Source of the DNA: Sphingobacterium endophyticum
GTDB lineage: Bacteria; Bacteroidota; Bacteroidia; Sphingobacteriales; Sphingobacteriaceae
Assembly: GCF_009733535.1 (NCBI RefSeq)
Contig: NZ_SMMI01000008.1
Location: forward strand, 62,001-126,000
Direction of reading: 5' to 3'
DNA: 64,000 nucleotides
The translations under genes were made by a program, and so were the position numbers. Numbering within the stretch: position 1 is the stretch's first letter; each line of letters begins with the position of its first letter. Shown here in pieces: positions 8,361 to 17,268 of this stretch. The notes under the pieces were generated by a model. It saw only the letters and a program-made list of their open reading frames with translations. It was not told where the DNA came from and did no database searches.

Positions 8361-10124
8361 TTGGAAAAAGATAAAATTTCAGGAAACGCATATGACAGTA
8401 AATTACTAGGGAGGCTGGCTAAATATATCCAACCCTATAAAACTGTTTTTTGGGTATCTGTTTTCCTGACTATCCTTCTAGCTGCCGTTGCTCCGGCGCT
8501 ACCGTTATTGGTAGAATATACCTTAGACCATTATATCCTTTCGGGTAAAGGGGAAGGTCTGACCAATATGTTAATCCTCATGTTTGCTTTATTGATTGCG
8601 CAAACAATCATTCGATATTTCCACACCTTGATGACCAATACACTGGGTCAGTCTGTCATTCGTGATATTAGGATTCAAGTTTTTAATCATATTACCAACC
8701 TAAGACTCAAATATTTTGACAACACGCCGATAGGAAGACTCATAACCAGGACTATTTCCGATCTTGAAACCATTGCAAACATTTTTTCAGAAGGGTTAAT
8801 TCAAATTATCGGCGACCTTCTTCAATTAGTCGTCATATTAGGGGTCATGTTTTACACGGACTGGAGATTAACGCTCGTAGTCCTGATTCCAATGCCTTTG
8901 ATGATTGCAGCAACCTATATTTTTAAGGAGGCTATGAAGTCGGCATTTCAAAGCGTTAGGCTTTGGGTGTCAAACTTAAATACATTCCTGCAGGAGCATA
9001 TTACGGGAATGAATGTTATCCAATACTTTGCTCGTGAAGATCAGGAAATGAGGAAATTCAAATCCATCAATGCCGAGCATAGAAATGCCCATATCCGTGC
9101 GAACTGGTATTTTTCAATCTTTTTCCCGGTTTTAGAGGTTATTGTTGCTATTGCCACCGGTTTGTTGGTTTGGTATGGTTCCAAACAAATTCTAGCAGAC
9201 GTAATTTCTCCAGGGGTAGTGGTCGCTTTTATCATGTATATCAACATGATCTTTAGACCAATCCGCGAGCTAATCGATAAATTCAATACCCTCCAAATGG
9301 GGATGGTATCTGCAGAACGTATTTTTGATGTACTAGATACCGATGAATTCACGCCAAATAAAGGAACCTATAAACCAGAACATGTAAATGGAGAAATCTC
9401 CTTTAAAAATGTATGGTTTGCATATAATGATGAGAAATGGGTATTAAAAGATGTAAGCTTCCATGTTAAGCCTGGTGAAACACTCGCTTTAGTAGGTGCC
9501 ACTGGAGCTGGCAAATCTTCAATTATCAATATCCTAAGCCGATTCTATGAAATACAGAAAGGTGAAATTCTTTTAGACGGTGTCGATATCAGGGAATATG
9601 ACCTGACTTTTCTCCGCCAAACTATTGCGACGGTGCTGCAAGATGTATTTCTGTTTTCGGATACCGTTTTGAACAACATCAACTTGCATAATCCGGATAT
9701 TAGCTTTGAATCCATTGAGGATGCAGCAAAAAAAGTAGGAGCTTATGATTTTATCATGCGTCTTCCCGGAAACTTCAATTATCAGGTTCAAGAAAGAGGT
9801 TCCACTTTATCTGCAGGGCAAGCGCAGTTAATTTCTTTTATCCGAGCTTTAGTTCACAACCCTAAAATCTTAATCCTTGATGAAGCAACATCATCAATCG
9901 ATACCGAAACTGAAGAATTAATCCAGCATGCGATCGAAAACCTAATGGAAGGACGTACATCCATTGTCATTGCACACCGTTTATCAACTATTCAAAAAGC
10001 CGATAAAATCATTGTCTTGGACAAGGGAGAAATCAAGGAGATCGGAACTCACCACGAATTGCTGGAATTGGAAGGCTATTATCGAAATCTTTACGATCTA
10101 CAATTTAATTCCGCAGGAATCTAG
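8361..10124 (+). CDS. MsbA/MdlB-like ABC exporter half-transporter (fused membrane and ATPase domains)
   Basis: An ABC_membrane type-1 domain with about six helices (residues 25-310) precedes a nucleotide-binding domain. The latter has Walker A GATGAGKSS, Q-loop LQDVFLF, signature LSAGQ (an Ala variant of LSGGQ), Walker B ILILDEATSSID and the switch His in IAHRLST. The frame has no ATG before the conserved N-terminus, so the start is a TTG. TTG 8361 is 10 bp after the truA stop; TTG 8343, overlapping that stop, is the alternative. Homodimers of this type export lipids, peptides or drugs; the substrate cannot be read from sequence. Probably co-transcribed with truA. Confidence 0.93.
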   Translation: MEKDKISGNAYDSKLLGRLAKYIQPYKTVFWVSVFLTILLAAVAPALPLLVEYTLDHYILSGKGEGLTNMLILMFALLIAQTIIRYFHTLMTNTLGQSVIRDIRIQVFNHITNLRLKYFDNTPIGRLITRTISDLETIANIFSEGLIQIIGDLLQLVVILGVMFYTDWRLTLVVLIPMPLMIAATYIFKEAMKSAFQSVRLWVSNLNTFLQEHITGMNVIQYFAREDQEMRKFKSINAEHRNAHIRANWYFSIFFPVLEVIVAIATGLLVWYGSKQILADVISPGVVVAFIMYINMIFRPIRELIDKFNTLQMGMVSAERIFDVLDTDEFTPNKGTYKPEHVNGEISFKNVWFAYNDEKWVLKDVSFHVKPGETLALVGATGAGKSSIINILSRFYEIQKGEILLDGVDIREYDLTFLRQTIATVLQDVFLFSDTVLNNINLHNPDISFESIEDAAKKVGAYDFIMRLPGNFNYQVQERGSTLSAGQAQLISFIRALVHNPKILILDEATSSIDTETEELIQHAIENLMEGRTSIVIAHRLSTIQKADKIIVLDKGEIKEIGTHHELLELEGYYRNLYDLQFNSAGI

Positions 10125-10187
10125 AATCTCTTTTTAAGCAAACAATATCACCTTCAATAGTATTTATTCTGTACTAATTCTTGTACT

Positions 10188-10733
10188 ATGATAAATATAA
10201 TTTGGAAAGGAGTCTACTATAATTCATTAGAATACTTAAAGTATTATGCTGATTCTAAACAGAACATCATCCAATCAAAAATTATTGGATGCTTAGATGC
10301 ACAGTTTTGGTATGTAGATTACATAGTTCAAACCAATGAAAATTGGCAGATAAATTCTTTTGAATTATCCATTGATCTAAACGGAGAAATATCAACCCTT
10401 ACCGGAAAGGTAGAACAAGGTGTCTGGTCTATCAATAATGTCGAAAGAAAAGAATTTAAAAATTATAAATTCATTGATATTTCACTCAGCCCCTTTACAA
10501 ACACACTTCCAATCAATCATTTAAAGATGGGCATCTCGGATTCATATGAAATACAAGTTATCTATATTAATATCCTTGAAGGGAAGGTCGAACCAAGGAA
10601 GCAAAAGTACAGCAGAAAAAGAAATAGAATTTACAGTTACCAAAATATCCCAAACACCTTTAGTGCTGATATTAAAGTAGACAAATTTGGATTCGTCATA
10701 AACTATCCGAAACTCTTTAAAAGAATAATCTAA
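10188..10733 (+). CDS. Putative glycolipid-binding domain protein (PF06475-like, formerly DUF1089)
   Basis: This 181-residue soluble protein has no signal peptide. Its pattern matches the putative glycolipid-binding family: an N-terminal W-x-G...SLE, the central DYIVQTNENWQ, the hallmark FTNTLPI near residue 102, and the C-terminal F-x-A-D-I-K-V-D-x-x-G-F-V-I-NYP. The fold is a beta-barrel-like sheet. The cellular ligand in bacteria is unestablished. It lies 63 bp after the ABC exporter and before a bidirectional terminator, so it may be the last gene of the truA unit. Confidence 0.8.
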   Translation: MINIIWKGVYYNSLEYLKYYADSKQNIIQSKIIGCLDAQFWYVDYIVQTNENWQINSFELSIDLNGEISTLTGKVEQGVWSINNVERKEFKNYKFIDISLSPFTNTLPINHLKMGISDSYEIQVIYINILEGKVEPRKQKYSRKRNRIYSYQNIPNTFSADIKVDKFGFVINYPKLFKRII

Positions 10734-10771
10734 TAATAAAGGGCAGGAATTATTTCCCGCCCTTTATTATT
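10732..10771. terminator. Bidirectional terminator
   Basis: Long arms AATAATAAAGGGC / GCCCTTTATTATT, with a bulged upper stem, sit between the convergent stops at 10733 and 10775. Confidence 0.85.
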
Positions 10772-10774
10772 AGA

Positions 10775-12901
10775 TTAATTCAATCCTCTTTTCTTCATCA
10801 AGTGAATTGGATCAGGATCTGCGCCACGGAATTTACGATACATTTCCGCAGGATTTCCTGTACCACCTCTTTCCAGAATATTACTACGGAAAGAAGCAGC
10901 TGTATTTTGATCATACAGGCCTTTTTCTTTAAATGCAGCAAAAGCGTCTGAATCTAAAACTTCCGACCAGATATAGCTGTAATAGCCTGCTGAATAACCA
11001 CCACTAAAGATATGTTGGAAATAAGAACTTCTATAACGTGGAATAATCGCATCGATCAAACCGATTTTATCCATAGCAGATTTCTCAAATTCATTAGCTT
11101 TTACCTGGATAGGAGCTGTCGCGCTATGGTAATTCATGTCTAACATAGAAGCTGCTAAATATTCAACAGTAGCAAATCCTTGGTCAAAAGTACCTGCCTT
11201 CTGCATTTTTTCGATTAATGCATCAGGGATTGCTTCTTTGGTTTGGAAATGCTTCGCATATGTTTTCAAAACTTCTGGATCAGAAGCCCAGTTCTCCATG
11301 ATCTGAGAAGGAAGCTCAACGAAATCACGAGGAACGGAAGTACCTGCTAAGCTTCTATATTTTACATTTGAGAATAAACCGTGTAGAGCATGACCAAATT
11401 CATGGAACAATGTAGATGCTTCATCAAAGGTCAATAATGCTGGCTTGTCGCCTACCGGTTTAGTGAAGTTACAAACGATAGAGATTACCGGAGCAACACG
11501 CTTGCCATTCACTCTATCTTGGCTTCTGTATGAGGTCATCCATGCTCCTGAACGCTTTGATGCACGCGGGAAAAAGTCAGCGTATAACAAGCCTAAATGT
11601 GAACCATCTTTATCACGAACTTCATAAACTTCAACTTCCGGGTGATATACCGGAACATTATTCAATGCTACAAACGATATACCCCATAATTTATTTGCTG
11701 TTGCAAAAGCTCCTTCACGAACATCCGTTAAACTGAAATAAGGTTTGATTTCTTCCTCATTTAATGCGAAACGCTTTTGGCGGATTTTCTCTTGATAATA
11801 ACGCCAGTCATATGGAGCTACCTTGAATGTATCTTTAGCTGCTTCAATTTCTTTTTGGATATCTGCCGCTTCAACTTTTGCTTTTGCTAATGCCGGTGTC
11901 CAGATTTTATTCAACAATGCATTAACATTTGCAGGATTCTCTGCCATTGACTCTTCAAGAACATATGCCGCATGTGAAGAATAACCTAATAATTTTGCTT
12001 TCGCTAAACGTAGGTTTGCAATCTTAATCAAGATTTCTTTTGTATCTGCAGTATTGTCATTATTTCCACGCAATTGATAGGCTTCCCAAATCTTTTTACG
12101 TAAATCGCGATTATCAGCATATTGCAAGAAAGGCATTACTGACGGGTTTTGTAATGTAAATACCCATTTTCCTTCTTTACCTCTGCTCTTAGCTTCTGCA
12201 GCAGCGGCCTCTTTTAATCCACTTGGTAAACCCGCAAGATCTTCTTCCTTATCAACAACCATCTCGAAGGCATTTGTCTCTGCCAATAAATTCTGCCCAT
12301 ATTGTGTGGATAGAACGGAAAGCTCAGAATTGATTTTCTTAAGCTTTTCCTTGTCGGCATCATTTAAATTCGCACCAGAACGGACAAAGCCCTTGTAAGT
12401 CTCTTCTAACAATTTTAAATCTTCAGCATCTAAACCAGCATTTGCTCTTTGGTCATAAACCGCTTTAACACGTTTAAATAACTCAGGGTTCAAATTGATC
12501 TCATCTCTATGCGCTGAAAAAACAGGTGCTAAATCCTTCGCTATAGCTTGAATAGTGTCATTCGTATTGGCACTGTTCAAGTTGGAGAACACCGTAGATA
12601 CTCTAGACAATAATTGTCCTGCATTCTCTAAACCTAAAATTGTGTTAGCAAAGGTAGCGGGATCCTCGATTTTTAAAATTGAATCAATCTCCGCATCATG
12701 TACTCTTAATGCTTCTTTAAAAGCAGGTCTGAAGTGCTCGTCCTTGATCAGATCAAACGGCGGAACTTCAAAGTTAGTTTCGTACTTGGCTAATAATGGA
12801 TTTTTCAAATCTACTGTTTCCTCTTTTTTAGTTTCGTTGTTACACCCTACTAACATGCTGGCAATCACCACGCAGTAAGGTAAAAACCCTTTTTTATTCA
12901 T
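10775..12901 (-). CDS. dcp: M3 family metallopeptidase, Dcp-like lipoprotein
   Basis: The 708-residue protein has a lipoprotein signal peptide with lipobox MLVGC (Cys near residue 20), then the all-helical M3 fold. The zinc motif FHEFGHALHG (HExxH) lies near residue 495, and the third ligand glutamate is in the ELPSQIMENWA region. Length and layout fit peptidyl-dipeptidase Dcp, which removes C-terminal dipeptides; oligopeptidase A-like activity cannot be excluded. Lipidation places it on a periplasm-facing membrane. A TACCTTTG -7 element on the minus strand at 12937-12930 is 28 nt upstream of the ATG. Confidence 0.95.
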   Translation of the reverse strand: MNKKGFLPYCVVIASMLVGCNNETKKEETVDLKNPLLAKYETNFEVPPFDLIKDEHFRPAFKEALRVHDAEIDSILKIEDPATFANTILGLENAGQLLSRVSTVFSNLNSANTNDTIQAIAKDLAPVFSAHRDEINLNPELFKRVKAVYDQRANAGLDAEDLKLLEETYKGFVRSGANLNDADKEKLKKINSELSVLSTQYGQNLLAETNAFEMVVDKEEDLAGLPSGLKEAAAAEAKSRGKEGKWVFTLQNPSVMPFLQYADNRDLRKKIWEAYQLRGNNDNTADTKEILIKIANLRLAKAKLLGYSSHAAYVLEESMAENPANVNALLNKIWTPALAKAKVEAADIQKEIEAAKDTFKVAPYDWRYYQEKIRQKRFALNEEEIKPYFSLTDVREGAFATANKLWGISFVALNNVPVYHPEVEVYEVRDKDGSHLGLLYADFFPRASKRSGAWMTSYRSQDRVNGKRVAPVISIVCNFTKPVGDKPALLTFDEASTLFHEFGHALHGLFSNVKYRSLAGTSVPRDFVELPSQIMENWASDPEVLKTYAKHFQTKEAIPDALIEKMQKAGTFDQGFATVEYLAASMLDMNYHSATAPIQVKANEFEKSAMDKIGLIDAIIPRYRSSYFQHIFSGGYSAGYYSYIWSEVLDSDAFAAFKEKGLYDQNTAASFRSNILERGGTGNPAEMYRKFRGADPDPIHLMKKRGLN

Positions 12902-12929
12902 TCTTTTTTAGTTTGTTTCAATTTTTGTG

Positions 12930-12937
12930 CAAAGGTA
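12930..12937 (-). promoter_or_regulatory. -7 promoter element of the M3 peptidase gene
   Basis: TACCTTTG on the minus strand matches TAnnTTTG. A TTG lies 16 bp upstream (12956-12954). The implied leader is about 25 nt. Confidence 0.55.
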
Positions 12938-13061
12938 GTAATTCTTTGCCTAACAATCGATTTCTTTGTGGCTTACAAACTACTAACATTTTCTAAAATT
13001 TTTACTTAATTAGCTGTAACAAAGTTGACGCGCTAACGTCTAATTACTAAAGCTTTATAAC

Positions 13062-14150
13062 ATGAAAGAATTCTTTTTCTGGTGTGCAGGGGTTCACAAG
13101 GATACTTTAGACCGGTTTCCTGAAGAACAGAATAAATATATTAGCATAGGCGCAACTATATTTTTTACGGGTTTATTTGCTTCCATTGCTGGTGGTTATG
13201 CCTTATATTTTGTTTTTAGCGGTAGTTCATTTGCACTGTTTTATGCTCTCCTCTTTGGAATTATATGGGGACTCGCCATCTTTAACTTGGACCGATATAT
13301 TGTTTTGAGTATTGACAAAAGCCGAAGTGGCTGGATGCAACTCCTACAGGCTCTTCCCCGAATTTTATTGGCAATCCTGATTGGTTTGATTATTTCCAGA
13401 CCTTTGGAACTCAAAATATTCGATAAGGAGATTAAAGAATATTTAAGAGCGGAATATTTGGTTCAGCAAAATGCCAAAATCGATACCTTAAATAAAACCT
13501 TTGAAAATAAATACCGTGTGGAATATGGGCAATTAAAAACTTTAACAGCTCATGCAGATTCTTTAGAATCATCTATCAAGACCTCAAGACAGCAGTTAAA
13601 TCATGAAATCTTCGGCACAAAAACCCAGGAGACATCTGGAGTAATGGGTTATGGGCCTTATGCGAAAATGAAAGAAGCCGATTTAAACAAACAACAAGGT
13701 TATTTGGATAGTTTGAGAGCAAGGATTAATGGCAAAGAATCCGAGCTATTGCAACGAAAAACTTCTGAAGGTTTAATGAATCAAAGAATCTTATCTGACA
13801 AATCATTGGACAGTGCAATTAATGTGGCTGGATTTGCAGATCGAAATGCGGCCTTGAGCAATCTGCACAAGAAACCTGATGGTACAATCAATAAATCAAC
13901 AGAATACGCTGTTATATTCATTGCTTTGCTATTCATTTTCTTTGAATGCCTTCCAGTATTTGTCAAATTAATGAGTGGAAGGGACGCCTATGACAATGCA
14001 TTAAAAAATCAAAAAGAAGTACACAACTACGAATCAAACACAGGAGTTACTGTAGAAAAGACGGCAATAGATAAAATTGACGATTACAGAATCGATGCTT
14101 CCATCAAAAGGCGGATGGACAAACTTCAAAAAGAATTTGCGGACGAATAA
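13062..14150 (+). CDS. DUF4407 domain membrane protein
   Basis: The 362-residue protein starts with MKEFFFWCAGVHKDTL, characteristic of DUF4407. It has three N-terminal membrane segments (about 28-50, 55-72, 95-112), a long predicted coiled coil (about 125-270) and one C-terminal helix (TEYAVIFIALLFIFFECLPVFV). This topology puts the coiled coil on one side of the inner membrane. No function is established. It is 50 bp ahead of the P1 peptidase on the same strand and may head that gene run. Confidence 0.85.
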   Translation: MKEFFFWCAGVHKDTLDRFPEEQNKYISIGATIFFTGLFASIAGGYALYFVFSGSSFALFYALLFGIIWGLAIFNLDRYIVLSIDKSRSGWMQLLQALPRILLAILIGLIISRPLELKIFDKEIKEYLRAEYLVQQNAKIDTLNKTFENKYRVEYGQLKTLTAHADSLESSIKTSRQQLNHEIFGTKTQETSGVMGYGPYAKMKEADLNKQQGYLDSLRARINGKESELLQRKTSEGLMNQRILSDKSLDSAINVAGFADRNAALSNLHKKPDGTINKSTEYAVIFIALLFIFFECLPVFVKLMSGRDAYDNALKNQKEVHNYESNTGVTVEKTAIDKIDDYRIDASIKRRMDKLQKEFADE

Positions 14151-14174
14151 TTTGCCTCTGTAAAGAAATCTGTA

Positions 14175-14187
14175 TACTTGCTCAAAT
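14175..14187 (+). promoter_or_regulatory. Possible -7 element before the P1 peptidase gene
   Basis: TATACTTG differs from TAnnTTTG at one base and lies about 20 nt before the ATG at 14201. Weak evidence that the peptidase can be transcribed separately from the DUF4407 gene. Confidence 0.35.
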
Positions 14188-14200
14188 TAATCTAGATTAT

Positions 14201-15376
14201 ATGAGCAAGCGATACATTCTTTCTGCGCTGGCAATTATTGCTGCATTCAATATGAGCCATGCACAGGAAAAACGTGGTAGAATTCGTGATTTTGGAATCC
14301 AAATAGGTATTCTCCCTACTGGAACAAATAACGCTATTACAGATGTTTCTGGTGTAACGGTCGGACAAAAAACCATCATACAAGGAGACTCTGTTCGCAC
14401 CGGTGTAACCGCCATCATTCCCCACCAAGGTAATATGTTTCAACAGAAGGTGCCCGCTGCAGTATATGTTGGAAATGGCTTTGGAAAAATGATGGGTATT
14501 TCTCAAATCGAAGAACTCGGAAATATTGAAACCCCAATTTTGTTGACCAATACATTAAACGCCTCAAAAGTTGCTAATGGATTGATTGACTATATGCTGG
14601 CTCTTCCAGGAAATGAAAATGTTAGATCCGTTAACTCCGTAGTTGGCGAAACCAATGATGGTGGACTAAACGACATCCGGGGCAGACATGTTGAATCAAA
14701 GGATGTTTTAGAAGCATTAAAAAATGCAAAGCCAGGAAAAGTGGAAGAAGGCAATGTCGGTGCTGGAACAGGCACGGAATGCCTTGGCTATAAAGGTGGA
14801 ATTGGAACCGCATCTCGAAAACTTCCAAAATCTAGAGGTGGATATACAGTAGGTGTCTTAGTGCAAACCAATTTTGGTGGAGTACTAAACATCAATGGTG
14901 CTCCGGTAGGCCGTGAATTGCATAACTTCTATATGCAGGAGCCTAAGGAAGCCCATAAAGTGGATGGGTCATGTATGATTATTATTGCTACGGATGCCCC
15001 ATTATCTTCCCGAAACCTTGAAAGACTGGCAAAGAGATCTTATATCGCTTTTGGCAATGTTGGCTCCTTCTCATCGAATGGTAGCGGTGATTATTCCATC
15101 GCTTTCTCAACAAACCCAGCCAATTTTATTCCCCATGAATCCAAAAATATTGAACTACAAACTCAAGAAGTTGGAAACGACTATATGTCGCCCCTCTTTA
15201 TGGCTGTTTGGGAAGCAACTGAAGAAGCAATATTAAACTCCATGTTTATGGCGGAAGATATGAAAGGCATAAATGGTCGTACCGTTAAGGCATTACCAAT
15301 CCAAGAAACCTTGAAAATCATGAAAAAATATAATGCATTGGATTATGATAAATTACCTAAGGCTGTTAATAAATAA
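14201..15376 (+). CDS. DmpA/P1 family (S58) self-processing aminopeptidase, exported
   Basis: The 391-residue protein has a signal peptide (MSKRYILSALAIIAAFNMSHAQ). It keeps the DmpA-fold signatures: ITDVSGVTVGQ near the start, VNSVVGETNDGGLNDIRGR, VGAGTGT, and the autocleavage/nucleophile site DGS|C with Ser257 before MIIIATDAPL. Family members are Ntn-type enzymes that split at Gly-Ser to expose the serine, then release N-terminal residues, including D-amino acids or beta-amino acids. The export signal places it in the periplasm. It overlaps the next gene by about 32 bases, and a serine hydrolase and an Asp/Glu racemase follow. Confidence 0.92.
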   Translation: MSKRYILSALAIIAAFNMSHAQEKRGRIRDFGIQIGILPTGTNNAITDVSGVTVGQKTIIQGDSVRTGVTAIIPHQGNMFQQKVPAAVYVGNGFGKMMGISQIEELGNIETPILLTNTLNASKVANGLIDYMLALPGNENVRSVNSVVGETNDGGLNDIRGRHVESKDVLEALKNAKPGKVEEGNVGAGTGTECLGYKGGIGTASRKLPKSRGGYTVGVLVQTNFGGVLNINGAPVGRELHNFYMQEPKEAHKVDGSCMIIIATDAPLSSRNLERLAKRSYIAFGNVGSFSSNGSGDYSIAFSTNPANFIPHESKNIELQTQEVGNDYMSPLFMAVWEATEEAILNSMFMAEDMKGINGRTVKALPIQETLKIMKKYNALDYDKLPKAVNK

Positions 15377-16460
15377 TTCAACTTCGCTAATTATATTCGT
15401 TGTAATCAGTTTGCTCTCTTTAGGAAAGGTTTTTCCTCAAGATAAGACGCAGGGGTTTCAAGAAATTGTCAAAAAATTTGATATTCCCGCAATTCAATTA
15501 AACTATCTGAAAAATGGTAAAGAGCATTTTTACAACTATGGTGTCAAAAATGTGGATAGCAAGGATTCAATCGACCAAAATACGGTATTTCAAGCTGCAT
15601 CCTTAACCAAAGTCATTGCAACCTATGCCTTTCTTAGGTTAATGGACAAAGGTTTGATAGAATTGGACAAACCTTTATGGGAATATTACCATTACCCACG
15701 CCTGACCAACAATCCGAATAAGGATAAGATCACTGCGAGAATGGTCCTAACCCATCGCACAGGCTTATTAAATTGGGAAGGTGATGTTGGTACAGCATCA
15801 TGGAAAAAAACGCCTCTAACGTCTCAATTTGAGCCTGGAACTGATTACATGTATTCCGGTGAAGGATTTTATTTTCTCCAGGAAACAATGGAGCAAATAA
15901 CCGGAAAGTCCTTCCAACAGTTAGTAGAAGAGGAAGTGCTTATTCCACTCGGGATGAAAAATTCAGCCATTGTCTGGAATGATGAATTGATTCACAATGC
16001 TGCATATGGACATTATGAAAACGGTAAGGCTAGAAAAATGGGTATGTACCGAAACAGTAATGCTGCATACACTTTATATACCACAGCAAAGGATTACAGT
16101 ATTTTTCTGAACAGCTATGTAATCAATGGAACAGGACTTAAGAAAAAGACCCACAAATTCGCTTTATCCCGTTTATCTGAAGCAAAGAAAGCCTCTCATA
16201 AAAGTCCTGATGATCAGCATGTCCCCTGCGCATTAGGGATGCGTATGCAGATCAATGAATTAGGCACAGCTTATTGGCATACCGGCTCAAACCCCGGTTT
16301 TCGATGCTTCTTTTTAGCCTATCCAAAAACAAAGGAAATATTGGTTGCGTTCAGCAATTCAGATAACGGTTTTGTAACAATTCCTCATTTATTGGCGTTA
16401 TTTTTGAATAATAATCAGACATTCTGGATGTATAAATGGCGCCAGGGTGAATTGGACTAA
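15345..16460 (+). CDS. Serine hydrolase of the beta-lactamase / penicillin-binding-protein-like family (S12)
   Basis: The start at ATG 15345 (MINYLRLLINNSTSLIIFVV) gives a signal anchor; ATG 15333 is an alternative. Catalytic motifs are SLTK (Ser86 from this start), YSG near residue 166 (the YxN equivalent) and HTG near residue 310. The family covers D-alanyl-D-alanine carboxypeptidases, D-aminopeptidases, esterases and class C beta-lactamases, so the substrate is open. The gene begins inside the end of the P1 peptidase gene, indicating translational coupling, and the racemase gene follows 14 bp later. Confidence 0.9.
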   Translation: MINYLRLLINNSTSLIIFVVISLLSLGKVFPQDKTQGFQEIVKKFDIPAIQLNYLKNGKEHFYNYGVKNVDSKDSIDQNTVFQAASLTKVIATYAFLRLMDKGLIELDKPLWEYYHYPRLTNNPNKDKITARMVLTHRTGLLNWEGDVGTASWKKTPLTSQFEPGTDYMYSGEGFYFLQETMEQITGKSFQQLVEEEVLIPLGMKNSAIVWNDELIHNAAYGHYENGKARKMGMYRNSNAAYTLYTTAKDYSIFLNSYVINGTGLKKKTHKFALSRLSEAKKASHKSPDDQHVPCALGMRMQINELGTAYWHTGSNPGFRCFFLAYPKTKEILVAFSNSDNGFVTIPHLLALFLNNNQTFWMYKWRQGELD

Positions 16461-16474
16461 TATAAGACATAATC

Positions 16475-17227
16475 ATGATTGGAATTGTTGGAGGTGTCGG
16501 ACCATTAGCAGGTGTCGACATCGTAAAAAAAATTATAGAAGAAACGAATGCAAGGCGCGATCAAGATCATCTACCTGTGCTTCTTTCTTCACAGGCGCAT
16601 AGAATTGCCGATAGAACAGACTATCTCTTGGGAAAAGAACCCATCAACCCAGGAATAGCAATATCCGAAATAGCATTGGAATTAGAGAAAGCCGGTGCCA
16701 CCGTACTCGGAATCCCTTGTAACACTGCCCATTCGCCTCGGATATTCGAGGTAATTCAAGAAGAATTGCTAAAAAACAACTCAAAAGTGAATGTTCTACA
16801 CATGGTTGACGAGACGGCAAAGTTTATTCAAGCAAATTACCCAGATGCAACTGTCGGGGTACTTTCAACCAATGGAACTAGAAATACAGGATTATATAAA
16901 CAGGTACTTGAAAAACATGGTTTAAAATGTATCGAACCTAATGATGCATTACAAAACAAAGTGCATGCGGCAATTTATGATGAAGGTTATGGTATAAAAG
17001 CTTTCTCCTCTCCTGTAACAAATAGGGCACATGATGAATTACTTGCTGCTATTCAGGAACTAAAATCAAAATCTGCACAAGTCATTATCTTAGGTTGTAC
17101 GGAATTACCTTTGGCACTACGAGAAAAATCTTACTATGGTCTCCCGGTCATTGACCCTAACCGGATATTGGCAAGAGCTCTAATTGAGGCCATTAACCCG
17201 TCAAAACTTATTCCTGTAGCAGAATAA
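16475..17227 (+). CDS. Aspartate/glutamate racemase family protein
   Basis: The 250-residue protein has the duplicated Asp/Glu racemase fold. The two catalytic cysteines are in GIPCNTAHSP (residue about 83) and ILGCTELPLAL (residue about 210). The N-terminal GIVGGVGPLAGVD loop is typical of RacD-type enzymes rather than MurI. It would interconvert L- and D-Asp or Glu without cofactor. Its position behind a D-/beta-aminopeptidase-type enzyme and an S12 hydrolase suggests use of D-amino acids released from peptides, which is inference. Confidence 0.9.
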   Translation: MIGIVGGVGPLAGVDIVKKIIEETNARRDQDHLPVLLSSQAHRIADRTDYLLGKEPINPGIAISEIALELEKAGATVLGIPCNTAHSPRIFEVIQEELLKNNSKVNVLHMVDETAKFIQANYPDATVGVLSTNGTRNTGLYKQVLEKHGLKCIEPNDALQNKVHAAIYDEGYGIKAFSSPVTNRAHDELLAAIQELKSKSAQVIILGCTELPLALREKSYYGLPVIDPNRILARALIEAINPSKLIPVAE

Positions 17228-17268
17228 GCCGTTTTATCGTTTAAGAATTAAACACAAAATTGAAAAAC

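Noticed and set aside
15345..16460. Beta-lactamase resistance gene
   Set aside because: The S12 motifs (SLTK, YSG, HTG) are shared with D-aminopeptidases and esterases; context points to peptide metabolism and nothing shows beta-lactam hydrolysis.
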